From an uncultured Oscillospiraceae bacterium (GTDB lineage: Bacteria; Bacillota; Clostridia; Oscillospirales; Oscillospiraceae), in the NCBI GenBank assembly GCA_944386835.1, contig CALXCQ010000038.1:1-40654 (forward strand): a stretch of 40,654 bases of DNA, in the 5' to 3' direction. Positions 23,891 through 32,868 of the stretch are shown one piece after another. The notes under the pieces were generated by a model that was given only the letters and a program-made list of their open reading frames with translations, did not search any database and had not been told where the DNA came from. Positions within the stretch are counted from its first letter, which is position 1, and each line of letters starts with the position of its first letter. The position numbers were made by a program, and so were the translations under genes.

Positions 23891-24169
23891 ATGGGACAGA
23901 TTGTAAAAAAGGCAACCGCCGGCACCATGGAGTCCAGCGATGCCTACATTGAAATTTCCCCTGGTGAAGAGGGGGAAGGATTGGACATTCAACTGGAATC
24001 TGTTGTCTATCATCAATTTGGACAAGCCATTCGAAAGGTTGCCGAAGAAGTTCTCCAAGAGTTTTCTATTGAGCGAGCGAAAGTCAGAATTGTAGACCGA
24101 GGCGCTTTGGATTGTGTGCTGCGAGCCAGAATGGAAACCGCCATACGCCGGGGAATTGAGGAGGAATAG
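23891..24169 (+). CDS. citD: Citramalate/citrate lyase gamma chain (acyl carrier protein CitD)
   Basis: 92 residues, usual for CitD. It carries the phosphoribosyl-dephospho-CoA group whose thiol holds the acetyl unit. The attachment segment AGTMESSDAYI (10-20) places the modified Ser at 15. Family segments VVYHQFGQAIRKV and DRGALDCVLRARMETAIRR follow. The ATG has AGGAGGGA upstream. citE begins 3 bases after the stop. CitG and CitX, which normally make and attach the group, are not encoded in this window. Confidence 0.93.
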   Translation: MGQIVKKATAGTMESSDAYIEISPGEEGEGLDIQLESVVYHQFGQAIRKVAEEVLQEFSIERAKVRIVDRGALDCVLRARMETAIRRGIEEE

Positions 24170-24172
24170 CCA

Positions 24173-25057
24173 ATGAGACGTTCCATGCTTTTTTTACCTG
24201 GGAATACACCCAATATGATTATCCATGGAGACAGTCTTGGTGCAGATGCCATAATATTGGATCTGGAAGATGCAGTTGCCCCTGACGAAAAAGATGCGGC
24301 CCGTATATTGGTACGCAACGCCCTGCAATATCAGGATTTTGGACGCTGTGAAACGATTGTCCGGATCAATGGCCTGGACACATCAGAGTGGCAATTGGAT
24401 TTGCAGACGTTATGTCCTTTGCAGCCTGATTTCATTATGCCGCCAAAAGTCGGATCGGCTGAAGATATTTTGAAAATCGATCATTATTTGTCACAGTTGG
24501 AAACACAGCTTCATTTACCCCCCAATGCTGTGGGATTGATTGCTCTGTTGGAAACTGCATTGGGAATTGAAAATGCATTTGCCATAGCCAGCGCTTCCTC
24601 ACGCGTAAAAGCACTTTTCCTGGGTGGTGAAGATCTCACTGCGGATTTACACTGCCAGAGAACTGCAAAGGGTGAAGAAATTCGCTATGCTAGAAGCCGG
24701 TTAGTCTGTGCAGCAAGAGCGGCTGGAATTGATGCCTATGATACACCTTTTACAGATGTCAACGATGACGAGGGAATTTGGGAAGATGCACAATTTGCCA
24801 GGTCTTTGGGATTTACTGGCAAAGCTGCCATTTCTCCTCGTCATGTGAAAGCCATTAATCAGGTGTTCAGTCCCTCTGAAAAAGAAATTGCATATGCCTA
24901 TGAGATAATGGAAGTCATCCAAGCTGCCAAGGAACAGGGCCGCGGTGCGGTTTCTCTTCGCGGTAAAATGATTGACGCCCCAATTGTAGAAAGAGCAAAA
25001 CAGACCATTGCCATGGCCCAGGCGTTACAGGAAATAGGAGGCAGTAACTATGTCTAA
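24173..25057 (+). CDS. citE: Citramalate/citrate lyase beta chain (CitE)
   Basis: 294 residues, TIM-barrel HpcH/HpaI-type lyase that cleaves the acyl-ACP, here most likely (3S)-citramalyl-ACP to pyruvate and acetyl-ACP. Motifs: RRSMLFLPGN (2-11), AIILDLEDAVAP with metal-binding acidic residues, IVRINGLD, ALLETALGI and FLGGEDLTADL. Its C-terminus overlaps the first codons of citF by 8 bases, so the two are translationally coupled. Sequence alone cannot separate citrate from citramalate specificity; context with mesaconase and methylaspartase favours citramalate. Confidence 0.93.
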   Translation: MRRSMLFLPGNTPNMIIHGDSLGADAIILDLEDAVAPDEKDAARILVRNALQYQDFGRCETIVRINGLDTSEWQLDLQTLCPLQPDFIMPPKVGSAEDILKIDHYLSQLETQLHLPPNAVGLIALLETALGIENAFAIASASSRVKALFLGGEDLTADLHCQRTAKGEEIRYARSRLVCAARAAGIDAYDTPFTDVNDDEGIWEDAQFARSLGFTGKAAISPRHVKAINQVFSPSEKEIAYAYEIMEVIQAAKEQGRGAVSLRGKMIDAPIVERAKQTIAMAQALQEIGGSNYV

Positions 25058-26453
25058 AGTGGTAGCATCCTTGCAAGAAGCAATCCGACTGTGTGGCCTG
25101 AAAGATGGAATGAGTATTTCCTTTCACCATCATCTGCGAAACGGAGACTATGTGCTCAATATGGTCATGGATGAGGTCTCCAAACTGGGGATTGGCGAGT
25201 TGACCATAAATGCCAGCTCTCTCTTTGACGTCCACTTGCCGTTAATCACCCATATCCAAAACCGTACCGTCACAAAATTATGTACTGATTATGTCTCCGC
25301 TGGTATCGGCCGATGGATTTCCCAGGGAATTTTGCAAGAGCCGGTGGAATTTCGGACACACGGCGGCAGACCCAGCGACATGCTGCTGGGCCGTACACCG
25401 GTTGACATAGCTTTTTTGGCCGTACCGACTTCAGACACAATGGGGAACTGTACGGGAAAAGTCGGAAAATCTGCCTGTGGCAGCTTGGGATATGCATTCC
25501 CCGATGCCATGTGTGCAAAAAAAGTAGTTGTCATCACCGACAACTTGGTAGACTATCCTCTACAAAATTGGTCAATTCCTGAAACTTACGTTGACTACGT
25601 AGTTCCAGTAGAGGCCATCGGCAATCCTGCAGGAATTGTGTCCGGAACCACACAGATCACGAGAGATCCGGTAGGTTTGGTCATGGCCGATTTGGCAGCT
25701 CAAGTAATTCGCTACTCTGGCCTCTTGAAAGATGGATTCTCCTTCCAAACTGGTGCCGGTGGCGCCTCTTTGGCAGCTGCCAAGTTCTTAAAGGAAATTA
25801 TGGTCAAAGAAAAAATTCAAGGGAGTTTTGGACTGGGCGGTATCACTGGATATCTCGTAGAGATGCTCCAGGCTGGTTGTTTTCAAACGCTTCTGGATGT
25901 ACAGTGCTTTGATTTGAAAGCGGTTGAGTCTTTGCGTACAAATCCCAGACACCAGGAAATTTCTTCGATCCATTACGCCAGTCCAACTGCGAAAAGTGCT
26001 GTGGTTGACAATTTGGATGTGGTCATTTTGGGCGCTACGGAAATCGACGTAGACTTCAATGTCAATGTCCATACTGATTCCAGCGGCTATCTCATGGGAG
26101 GCTCCGGCGGACACAGCGACACTGCCGCAGGCGCAAAGCTGGCCATGGTAATTGCACCAATCGTTCGTGCCAGAATGCCGATTGTAACGGACCATGTCAT
26201 GTGTGTTTCTACTCCGGGTCGTGATATTGATGTCCTTGTCACGGAAAAGGGTATCGCCATAAATCCTGCACAAAAACAGCTGAAACAGAGGCTTTCCGAT
26301 GCCGGCCTTCCTGTCATGGATATTGCACAGCTAAAGCAGATGGCAGAGAAGGTAACAGGGATACCGAGGAAAGTTCCAAGAGGGGATCGCGTTGTAGCAA
26401 ACGTAATTTATCGCGATGGTTCTCTGTTGGATCGTGTATACAATATTCCTTAA
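25050..26453 (+). CDS. citF: Citramalate/citrate lyase alpha chain (CitF)
   Basis: 467 residues, somewhat shorter than the roughly 510 of E. coli CitF, with the N-terminus beginning directly at VVASLQEAIRLCGLKDGM. It is the ACP transferase that swaps acetate for the substrate on CitD. Segments typical of the family are SFHHHLRNGD, THGGRPS, GYAFPDAMCAKK, TGAGGASLA, GSGGHSDTAAGA and CVSTPGRDIDVLVTEKG. The ATG at 25050 has AGGAGG just upstream inside citE. A spacer of about 200 bases with a weak hairpin separates it from the mesaconase genes. Confidence 0.93.
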   Translation: MSKVVASLQEAIRLCGLKDGMSISFHHHLRNGDYVLNMVMDEVSKLGIGELTINASSLFDVHLPLITHIQNRTVTKLCTDYVSAGIGRWISQGILQEPVEFRTHGGRPSDMLLGRTPVDIAFLAVPTSDTMGNCTGKVGKSACGSLGYAFPDAMCAKKVVVITDNLVDYPLQNWSIPETYVDYVVPVEAIGNPAGIVSGTTQITRDPVGLVMADLAAQVIRYSGLLKDGFSFQTGAGGASLAAAKFLKEIMVKEKIQGSFGLGGITGYLVEMLQAGCFQTLLDVQCFDLKAVESLRTNPRHQEISSIHYASPTAKSAVVDNLDVVILGATEIDVDFNVNVHTDSSGYLMGGSGGHSDTAAGAKLAMVIAPIVRARMPIVTDHVMCVSTPGRDIDVLVTEKGIAINPAQKQLKQRLSDAGLPVMDIAQLKQMAEKVTGIPRKVPRGDRVVANVIYRDGSLLDRVYNIP

Positions 26454-26567
26454 AGCAGCTGGCTTGTCTCATTCTAAATTTAATCGCAATCACCACTGGT
26501 TTGCTTCACGTAAAGTGGTTTACGAAAATATTTGCTGATTTGCCCCGCTTACACTGCCTTTCTATGG

Positions 26568-26625
26568 GAACCAGCTGAGGGTACATCTTACGATCCAGTT
26601 TTCCTCACTTTATCTGGTTCTTTTT
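26568..26625 (+). terminator. Possible partial terminator between citF and mesaconase genes
   Basis: GAACCAG (26568-26574) pairs with CTGGTTC (26614-26620), an inner TGAGG/CCTCA helix adds support, and TTTTT follows. The rest of the gap 26454-26672 shows no promoter I can defend. This could lower expression of the genes behind it. Confidence 0.45.
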
Positions 26626-26672
26626 GAGCAGTACATCGTCGCATTGGGCACATGAAAATAAAGGAGAATATC

Positions 26673-27512
26673 ATGAGAGAAATACAGGCGCAAGCAATTA
26701 CTCAAGTTGTACGCAAACTCTGCATGCAAGCCAACTACCATTTGTCACCGGATTTAAAAGACCGGATTCTTGCCAGCCGGGCACAGGAGCCCTGGAAACC
26801 AGCGCAGGAAATCTTAGATCGTATTATAGAGAATTATCAGATAGCCGAGAAAAAGGAAGTTGCCATCTGCCAAGATACAGGTATGGCTTGTGTTTTTGTG
26901 GAATTGGGTCAAGAAGTTCATATTATAGGAGACTTGCGCCAGGCAATTGACGAAGGGGTACGTCAAGGCTATGCGGATGGTTGCCTGCGGAAATCCGTAG
27001 TTGCTGATCCGCTCCGTCGTGTCAATACCCAGGATAACACACCTGCAATGGTATATTACGACATGGTTCCGGGAGACAGCTTCAAAATAACCGTTGCGCC
27101 AAAAGGTTTCGGCAGCGAGAATATGAGTCAGTTAAAAATGCTAAAGCCCTCTGATGGAGTGGAGGGTGTCAAAGAATTTGTGCTCAAGGCAGTAGAAGAG
27201 GCCGGTCCCAATCCCTGCCCACCTATCGTAGTAGGGGTTGGAATTGGCGGTACCTTTGATAAAGTGGCATATTTAGCAAAAAAAGCTCTGCTCAGACCTG
27301 TAGACCAGCCTAACCCGGATCCTTTCTATCAGGAAATGGAAAGTGAACTTCTGGAAAAGATTAATCGCTTGGGAATTGGCCCGCAGGGGTTTGGTGGAAA
27401 AACCACTGCTTTGGCAGTGAATATTGAGACACTGCCCACCCATATTGCCGGACTTCCGGTAGCTGTAAATATTAACTGTCATGTGACCAGACATCAAACG
27501 GAGGTGCTATAA
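26673..27512 (+). CDS. Mesaconase / class I fumarate hydratase alpha subunit
   Basis: 279 residues. This is the FumA N-terminal domain as a separate chain of an iron-sulfur hydro-lyase. Cys66 (ICQDTGMA), Cys182 (NPCPPI) and Cys269 (INCHVTRH) are in the three [4Fe-4S] ligand positions. In the methylaspartate pathway a two-subunit enzyme of this type hydrates mesaconate to (S)-citramalate and can also act on fumarate. The ATG at 26673 follows AAAGGAG; the frame opens 21 bases earlier. The stop overlaps the beta start as TAATG. Substrate is inferred from the neighbours. Confidence 0.9.
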   Translation: MREIQAQAITQVVRKLCMQANYHLSPDLKDRILASRAQEPWKPAQEILDRIIENYQIAEKKEVAICQDTGMACVFVELGQEVHIIGDLRQAIDEGVRQGYADGCLRKSVVADPLRRVNTQDNTPAMVYYDMVPGDSFKITVAPKGFGSENMSQLKMLKPSDGVEGVKEFVLKAVEEAGPNPCPPIVVGVGIGGTFDKVAYLAKKALLRPVDQPNPDPFYQEMESELLEKINRLGIGPQGFGGKTTALAVNIETLPTHIAGLPVAVNINCHVTRHQTEVL

Positions 27513-28075
27513 TGGCGAAGCGATTACAAGTTCCCTTTACTCCAGAAGAGGCACGCAAATTAAAAAGCGGAGAAAGCGTCCTGCTTTCTGGTATCATTTA
27601 CACGGCCAGAGACGCCGCCCATAAGAGACTGGTTGAACTGCTGTCCCAGGGGAAACCCCTGCCGCTGGATCTACAGAATGCAACTATTTACTATGTAGGG
27701 CCCACTCCCCCCAAAGGGGATCAGGTAATTGGCTCCGCTGGTCCTACTACCAGCTATCGTATGGATGCCTATTCTCCCATTTTAATTGCAAACGGTGAAA
27801 CCGGAATGATAGGAAAAGGTAAGCGTGGACCGGAGGTAATCGCTGCTATGCAGCAATATGGCGCTGTCTATTTTGGTGCAATCGGTGGGGCCGGTGCACT
27901 GCTGAGCAACTGTATTACAAAAGCTGAGCTGGTTGCTTATGAAGATCTCGGCGCTGAAGCAATACGCCGGCTGGAGGTAAAGGATCTTCCGGTCACTGTC
28001 ATTATTGACGCAGAAGGAAATAATCTTTATGAAACCGGTCGAAAAAAATACCTGACTTCTCTTGCAACCCTTTAA
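27512..28075 (+). CDS. Mesaconase / class I fumarate hydratase beta subunit
   Basis: 187 residues, matching the C-terminal domain of class I fumarases. Segments GIIYTARDAAHKRL, YYVGPTPP, GSAGPTTSYRMD, MIGKGKR and YFGAIGGAGALLS are family markers for substrate binding. The first base of its ATG is the last of the alpha stop, giving one-to-one coupled translation. It should assemble with the alpha chain as the oxygen-sensitive mesaconase of the pathway. The gntR gene follows 15 bases later. Confidence 0.92.
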   Translation: MAKRLQVPFTPEEARKLKSGESVLLSGIIYTARDAAHKRLVELLSQGKPLPLDLQNATIYYVGPTPPKGDQVIGSAGPTTSYRMDAYSPILIANGETGMIGKGKRGPEVIAAMQQYGAVYFGAIGGAGALLSNCITKAELVAYEDLGAEAIRRLEVKDLPVTVIIDAEGNNLYETGRKKYLTSLATL

Positions 28076-28090
28076 ATAAGGAGTAGTAAC

Positions 28091-29065
28091 ATGTGTCAAT
28101 ATCAGATTCAGACAAATTCTGAGGTTCCCATCTATCAGCAACTGGTGGATGCTATTCACGGAGATATTAAAAGCGGCGATCTTTTACCCGGAACGAAATT
28201 GCCTACAGTGCGTGATTTGGCCGAACAACTTCATTTGGCTTGCGGTACCATTAAAAAGGCATATGACGAATTAGAGACGCTTGGTCTCATTGAGATGACT
28301 CGAGGCAGGGGTACTTTTGTGGCAAAACCCAAGGAAAGCTCCACGAGCCGTAAAGACCGGGCTATGGCCGCAATTGACAATCTGTTGGACCTTATGTCTG
28401 CTCTGGCCTTTTCGCCAGAAGAAGTGGAAATCTTTATTAACCTGAAAATTCGGGAGCGGGCGCAGAGAGTAGTCGGCATTAAAGTTGCATTAGTAGACTG
28501 TAGTACAGAGTCTCTGACACAGCTGTCTGAACAGCTGCACGGTATTGAGAATATCGATATTTACCAATATGTTCTGGAAGATGTACTGGCCTATCCGTAC
28601 AAATTGGGGGAGGACATGGACATTATTGTCACATCTCCCAAACATTATGAGCAACTGAAACAAATCGTTCCGGAGCGGGAAAAAGTGACCAGAGCAGCTT
28701 TGCGCTGGTCTTCCCAAACTGTTCTGCGCCTGGCCAAGCTGAAAAAAGGGCAGCGGGTTGGTATTTTAAGCAAAAGTATGCGGTTTGGTGAACTTTTACA
28801 AGCTGCTTGCCGGAAATATGCAGAACAAGTAGAGCCTCCGACAATTTATTTGCTCAATGATACTGTCCCTTGGGAACAGATGGGAAAAGAGTTGGATGTT
28901 TTACTGCTACCAGCCGGCTATGCTAAATTATGCAGCAATGCCAATTATGCTCACATTCAACGTTTCGGATGCGAGCGGCAGGTTTTTACCTGTGCCTACC
29001 AAATTGACCAAGGCTCTCTTTTATATCTGGAAGACCGTATCAGTGAACTACGGGCAAGTATTTAA
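28091..29065 (+). CDS. GntR-family regulator with a long C-terminal domain
   Basis: 324 residues. The N-terminal winged helix (about 1-76) is of the YtrA type: VPIYQQLVDAIHGDI, LPGTKLPTVRDLAEQL, IKKAYDELETLGLIEM, GRGTFVA. A helical linker (about 85-125) leads to a domain of about 190 residues that I do not recognise. Its VALVDCSTESLTQL, DIIVTSPKHYEQL and RVGILSKSMRFGELL strands suggest an alpha/beta ligand-binding fold. YtrA proteins usually have a short C-terminus, so this is unusual. Its place between mesaconase and glutamate mutase, and palindromes at three pathway promoters, make it the likely local regulator. ATG follows AAGGAG. Confidence 0.88.
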   Translation: MCQYQIQTNSEVPIYQQLVDAIHGDIKSGDLLPGTKLPTVRDLAEQLHLACGTIKKAYDELETLGLIEMTRGRGTFVAKPKESSTSRKDRAMAAIDNLLDLMSALAFSPEEVEIFINLKIRERAQRVVGIKVALVDCSTESLTQLSEQLHGIENIDIYQYVLEDVLAYPYKLGEDMDIIVTSPKHYEQLKQIVPEREKVTRAALRWSSQTVLRLAKLKKGQRVGILSKSMRFGELLQAACRKYAEQVEPPTIYLLNDTVPWEQMGKELDVLLLPAGYAKLCSNANYAHIQRFGCERQVFTCAYQIDQGSLLYLEDRISELRASI

Positions 29066-29110
29066 TCGTACAAACCAGGATTCAAATTTTGACGTAACAA
29101 AATAATATGC

Positions 29111-29152
29111 AAAAGCAGACTGCAAGCCGTAGGTTTGTAGTCTGCTTTTTTT
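29111..29152 (+). terminator. Terminator after gntR
   Basis: AAAAGCAGACTGCAA (29111-29125) pairs with TTGTAGTCTGCTTTT (29135-29149), with one G-U, followed by more T. It ends the citDEF-mesaconase-gntR unit. Confidence 0.85.
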
Positions 29153-29519
29153 CACACAATATATTTTACTTCGTAACCTTTTCCTACGGGCCCCATAAGT
29201 TTTATTTACACTTTTCTTACCCCTATTTGTGCAATCATGATTGCTTATATAGCGGGTTTCCTGCTGCTTCAGCATCTCCATCTTTCAGAAAACAAAGGAC
29301 ACAGTTGGCCAAGCTTCCTCCCATCTCGTTCTTTCCAGAAAGATACATCGCCTAGTTTATGTACATACTTATAAATTCCGGTCAACCTGTGTATCCTTTT
29401 CATTTAAGGATACTTTCGCGGCTCCAAATTGTACTATAACAATTAGTTAAAATATATTATAACTTGATTTGTTAAAAACTGAGAATATTTCCAATTCGGC
29501 AAAAAATCGTTTTGGAAAA
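29153..29519. other. Long spacer upstream of glmS
   Basis: No gene is supported here. The right part is AT-rich and carries ATTGTACTATAACAAT (29428-29443), an imperfect palindrome sharing ten bases with the citC control region. I looked for an adenosylcobalamin riboswitch because glutamate mutase needs B12, and found no convincing B12 box on the plus strand. The remaining sequence (about 29153-29400) is unassigned. Confidence 0.55.
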
Positions 29520-29548
29520 TTGACATTGAAATATAACAATGTTATAAA
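29520..29548 (+). promoter_or_regulatory. Promoter and operator-like palindrome of the glm operon
   Basis: A perfect TTGACA (29520-29525), a 17-base spacer and TATAAA (29543-29548). The palindrome TATAACA-A-TGTTATA (29532-29546) covers the spacer and the first four bases of the -10. A bound regulator there would stop transcription. Confidence 0.78.
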
Positions 29549-29594
29549 TAGTTTCGCAACAATTTATATGCCATAAAAGGCGGAGGAGTTTGTC

Positions 29595-30026
29595 GTGGAA
29601 AAGAAAAAGCTAATTATCGGTGTCATTGGCGCAGATGTCCACGCAGTGGGCAACAAAATACTCTACCACGCATTTACAGAAGCTGGTTTCGACGTAATTA
29701 ATTTGGGCGTCATGGTCCCGCAAGAAGAATATATTGCGGCTGCCATTGAGTCCAATGCCGATGCCATTATTGTCTCTAGCTTGTATGGTCAGGGAGAACT
29801 GGACTGCCGTGGCATGCGGCAAAAGTGTGATGAAGCAGGCCTGGAAGGGATTCTCCTTTATGTAGGCGGGAACATTGTAATAGGAAAACAAAATTTTACA
29901 GATGTTGAAAAGCGTTTCAAAGCGATGGGCTTTGATCGCGTGTTTGGACCCGGTACCCCTCCTGAGGTGACAATCGCCGCTTTGCGAGAAGACCTGCTGG
30001 GAATCACAGACCAGGTGGTGAAGTAA
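29595..30026 (+). CDS. glmS: Glutamate mutase sigma (S) subunit
   Basis: 143 residues, usual for the small B12-binding subunit (MutS/GlmS). The DxHxxG motif is complete: Asp14, His16 (axial cobalt ligand) and Gly19 in [10 protein letters not shown]. Downstream SSLYGQGE and the GGNIVIGKQ segment fit the base-off/His-on cobalamin fold. With GlmE it turns (S)-glutamate into (2S,3S)-3-methylaspartate. The GTG at 29595 has GGCGGAGGAG upstream. glmL starts directly after the stop, without any gap. Confidence 0.95.
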   Translation: MEKKKLIIGVIGADVHAVGNKILYHAFTEAGFDVINLGVMVPQEEYIAAAIESNADAIIVSSLYGQGELDCRGMRQKCDEAGLEGILLYVGGNIVIGKQNFTDVEKRFKAMGFDRVFGPGTPPEVTIAALREDLLGITDQVVK

Positions 30027-31418
30027 ATGAATCCTGTATTGCTGATGGATTTTGGTAGTACCTACACAAAGGTCACTGCCGTGGATCTGGATGCGGAAAT
30101 TCTGCTGGGTACCGGTGCTGCCTATACTACGGTAGAAACGGATATATCCATCGGTTTGGAAAACGCTATTGCCAAATTAGAGGAAAAGACAGGGCCATTA
30201 GACTTTTCTCAGAAATTTGCCTGTTCCTCTGCAGCCGGCGGCTTGCGCATGGTTACCAGCGGTCTTGTCCCGGAATTGACTGCAGAAGCGGCCAAACAAG
30301 CCAGCTTAGGGGCTGGGGCAAAGGTTGTCGGCGTATATGCTTTTCAGTTGACCCCAGAAGATTTGGTAGAAATTGAAAAGCAGAAACCTGATATTTTTCT
30401 ATTAGTAGGCGGAACTGACGGCGGAAACAGCGCCTGTATTTTGCACAATGCCAAAATGCTGGCAAGCACTACCAGTTCCTTTCCCATAGTGATTGCCGGC
30501 AACCGGAGCGTAGCCCACCAATGTCAGGAAATCTTGAGAGATAAGGAAACTTATCTGTGTGAAAATGTCATGCCCAAATTTGGGACTTTGAATATTGCAC
30601 CGGCCCAAAAGCAAATACGAGAGCTTTTTCTAAAGAAAATTATTCAGGCGAAAGGACTTTCTCATGTAACCTCTCTGATTTCCGGAATCCTGATGCCGAC
30701 GCCCTCTGCAGTTATGAAAGCCATCACCCTTTTGGCAGACGGCTATGAAGAAGAATTGGGAATCGGGGAATTGCTGGCTGTAGATGTCGGCGGGGCTACT
30801 ACTGACGTCTATTCTGTGGCAAGCGGTGCACCTACCAGAAGTAACACAGTCTGGAAAGGATTACCTGAACCTTATAGCAAGCGTACTGTAGAAGGGGATA
30901 TTGGCATGCGCTACAGTATTCAGGGCATCGTTCAGGCAGCCGGAATTGAACGGATCAGTCAAATCTCCGGTATCCCTGTTTCCAGAGCAGAAGAGTTAAT
31001 CGCATACCTTAGCTGCCATACAGACTGTGTGCCAGGAGAGAATCCCGAGTTACAGAAACTGGATTTTGCTCTGGCTGCCATGGCAATTGCTACGGCCGTT
31101 ACCCGCCATGCGGGGCATGTGGAAGAGGCTTATACCATGATGGGCCTGACTTATTTGCAAACAGGAAAAGATTTAAGTCAAGTGAAGCAAATGCTGGTCA
31201 CTGGCGGTTCCTTAATTCACACCAGCCATACTGCCCAAATTGCCGCCTATGGTTTTTATGACCCGCAAAATCCAATGTCTTTAAAGCCAAAAGAAGCCCA
31301 AATTTGGGTTGACCGCAGTTATATTTTAGCAGCAATGGGACTGCTTTCAGAAACCCATCCCAAAACCGCTCTGAGAATCATGAAAAAGGAGTTAAGGCAC
31401 GATGGAAATTCAGAATAA
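30027..31418 (+). CDS. glmL: Glutamate mutase-associated protein GlmL (MutL)
   Basis: 463 residues, ASKHA-type ATPase with DFGSTYTKV (9-17), LVGGTDGG and [12 protein letters not shown] (phosphate and adenosine motifs). GlmL proteins are encoded with glutamate mutase and are thought to act as reactivating chaperones for the B12 enzyme; this was not shown by the sequence itself. It begins on the base after glmS and overlaps glmE by 17 bases, so all three are translated together. Confidence 0.93.
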   Translation: MNPVLLMDFGSTYTKVTAVDLDAEILLGTGAAYTTVETDISIGLENAIAKLEEKTGPLDFSQKFACSSAAGGLRMVTSGLVPELTAEAAKQASLGAGAKVVGVYAFQLTPEDLVEIEKQKPDIFLLVGGTDGGNSACILHNAKMLASTTSSFPIVIAGNRSVAHQCQEILRDKETYLCENVMPKFGTLNIAPAQKQIRELFLKKIIQAKGLSHVTSLISGILMPTPSAVMKAITLLADGYEEELGIGELLAVDVGGATTDVYSVASGAPTRSNTVWKGLPEPYSKRTVEGDIGMRYSIQGIVQAAGIERISQISGIPVSRAEELIAYLSCHTDCVPGENPELQKLDFALAAMAIATAVTRHAGHVEEAYTMMGLTYLQTGKDLSQVKQMLVTGGSLIHTSHTAQIAAYGFYDPQNPMSLKPKEAQIWVDRSYILAAMGLLSETHPKTALRIMKKELRHDGNSE

Positions 31419-32853
31419 AAAAATTCCAGAAGGCGAGTTTGCCCGGCTGCGGGAAGAAGTTTTAACCCAATGGCCAACTGGCCAGGATGTAAATCTAGAA
31501 GAAGCCGTTGCTTATCAAAAATCAATTCCTGAGCAACGCAGGTTTGCCAGCAAGTTGCAAAAAGCAAAAGAAGATGGCACGACTTTGGTACAGCCTCGTG
31601 CCGGTGTTCCTGTCATTGAGGAACATATTAAACTCTTGCAGTACCTGGAAAAAGAGGGAGAAGCCGATCTGCTTCCTACAACCATTGACAGCTATAACCG
31701 GCAAAATCGCTATGAAGAGGCGGAAAACGGAATCGCGGAGTCCATTCGCCTTGGCCGTGCCATGCTGAACGGTTTCCCGGCTGTTAATCATGGTGTTGCC
31801 GGCTGCCGCAGAGTGACGGAAAGCGTAAATGTTCCCGTGCAAGTACGCCATGGTACACCGGATGCCCGTCTGCTAACAGAAATTGCCTACGCCGGTGGAT
31901 TTACCAGTTATGAAGGAGGCGGCATATCCTATAATCTGCCGTATTGCAAAAGCGTTCCTATGGAAAAAACAATTTGGGACTGGCAATATGTTGATCGCCT
32001 GACTGGCTTTTATGAAGAGAATGGTGTCTCTATCAATCGAGAGCCCTATGGGCCCCTTACTGGCACTTTGGTACCCCCCTGTATTTCCCACGCCGCTGCC
32101 ATTATTGAAGCACTCTTAGCCGCAGAACAGGGCGTCCGTAATATTACAGTGGGTTATGGCCAATGTGGCAATCTAATTCAGGACGTGGCAGCAATCCAAA
32201 CCCTGGAAGAATTAACCCGGGAATATTTGGAAAAATACGGATACAGCAATGTGATGGTTACCACCGTTTTACATCAGTGGATGGGGGGCTTCCCAGCTGA
32301 CGAGGCGAAAGCCTTTGGTGTCATTTCCTGGGGTGCCGCCGCAGCTGCCTTGGCAAAAGCGACCAAAGTAATTGTAAAATCTCCTCACGAGGCAGTTGGA
32401 ATTCCCACGATGGAAGCAAACGCTCAGGGACTTAGATGTACAAAACAGTTGGTAACCATGCTTCGAGATCAGAAGGTGCCCCTGCAGGTTTTGGAAATGG
32501 AAAAAGAGGTTATTCGCCAGGAGACCCGCTGTATTGTAGATAAAAGTTTTGAGTTGGGAAATGGGGATATTGCGGTAGGCGTCTGCCGAGCTGTGGAAGC
32601 CGGCGTTCTGGATGTGCCATTTGCACCATGCCGTGCCAATGCAGGTCTCATGTTGCCTGCCAGAGACAATGAAGGAGCTGTTCGAATTTTAAATCCTGGC
32701 AACCTGCCATTCTCCAAGGAATTGAAAGATTTTCACAGGGAGAAAATTGAAGAACGTGCTAAAGCTGAAAACCGGAAAGCGTCCTTCCAAATGGTGATTG
32801 ACGATGTATACGCAATCGGTAAGGGCCGGCTGGTAGGTCGCCCCAGAGGCTAA
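31402..32853 (+). CDS. glmE: Glutamate mutase epsilon (E) subunit
   Basis: 483 residues, the usual length of the TIM-barrel catalytic subunit that binds glutamate and works with adenosylcobalamin on GlmS. Recognisable segments include [74 protein letters not shown] and [11 protein letters not shown]. The Arg-rich glutamate-binding segments appear intact. The start lies within glmL behind AAGGAG. The methylaspartase gene follows 15 bases later. Confidence 0.96.
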   Translation: MEIQNKKIPEGEFARLREEVLTQWPTGQDVNLEEAVAYQKSIPEQRRFASKLQKAKEDGTTLVQPRAGVPVIEEHIKLLQYLEKEGEADLLPTTIDSYNRQNRYEEAENGIAESIRLGRAMLNGFPAVNHGVAGCRRVTESVNVPVQVRHGTPDARLLTEIAYAGGFTSYEGGGISYNLPYCKSVPMEKTIWDWQYVDRLTGFYEENGVSINREPYGPLTGTLVPPCISHAAAIIEALLAAEQGVRNITVGYGQCGNLIQDVAAIQTLEELTREYLEKYGYSNVMVTTVLHQWMGGFPADEAKAFGVISWGAAAAALAKATKVIVKSPHEAVGIPTMEANAQGLRCTKQLVTMLRDQKVPLQVLEMEKEVIRQETRCIVDKSFELGNGDIAVGVCRAVEAGVLDVPFAPCRANAGLMLPARDNEGAVRILNPGNLPFSKELKDFHREKIEERAKAENRKASFQMVIDDVYAIGKGRLVGRPRG

Positions 32854-32868
32854 GAAAGGTGGAAAACC

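Noticed and set aside
23891-26453. Citrate fermentation locus
   Set aside because: There is no citrate transporter, oxaloacetate decarboxylase, citG or citX here, and the adjacent genes make and consume mesaconate and citramalate, so citramalate lyase fits better.
29048-29281. Minus-strand frame of 77 codons in the gntR-glmS gap
   Set aside because: It reads through the gntR terminator hairpin, has a very basic and irregular composition, and lacks a good ribosome site.
29153-29594. Adenosylcobalamin riboswitch upstream of the B12-dependent glutamate mutase
   Set aside because: No convincing B12 box on the plus strand. A weak look-alike on the minus strand points away from glmS.
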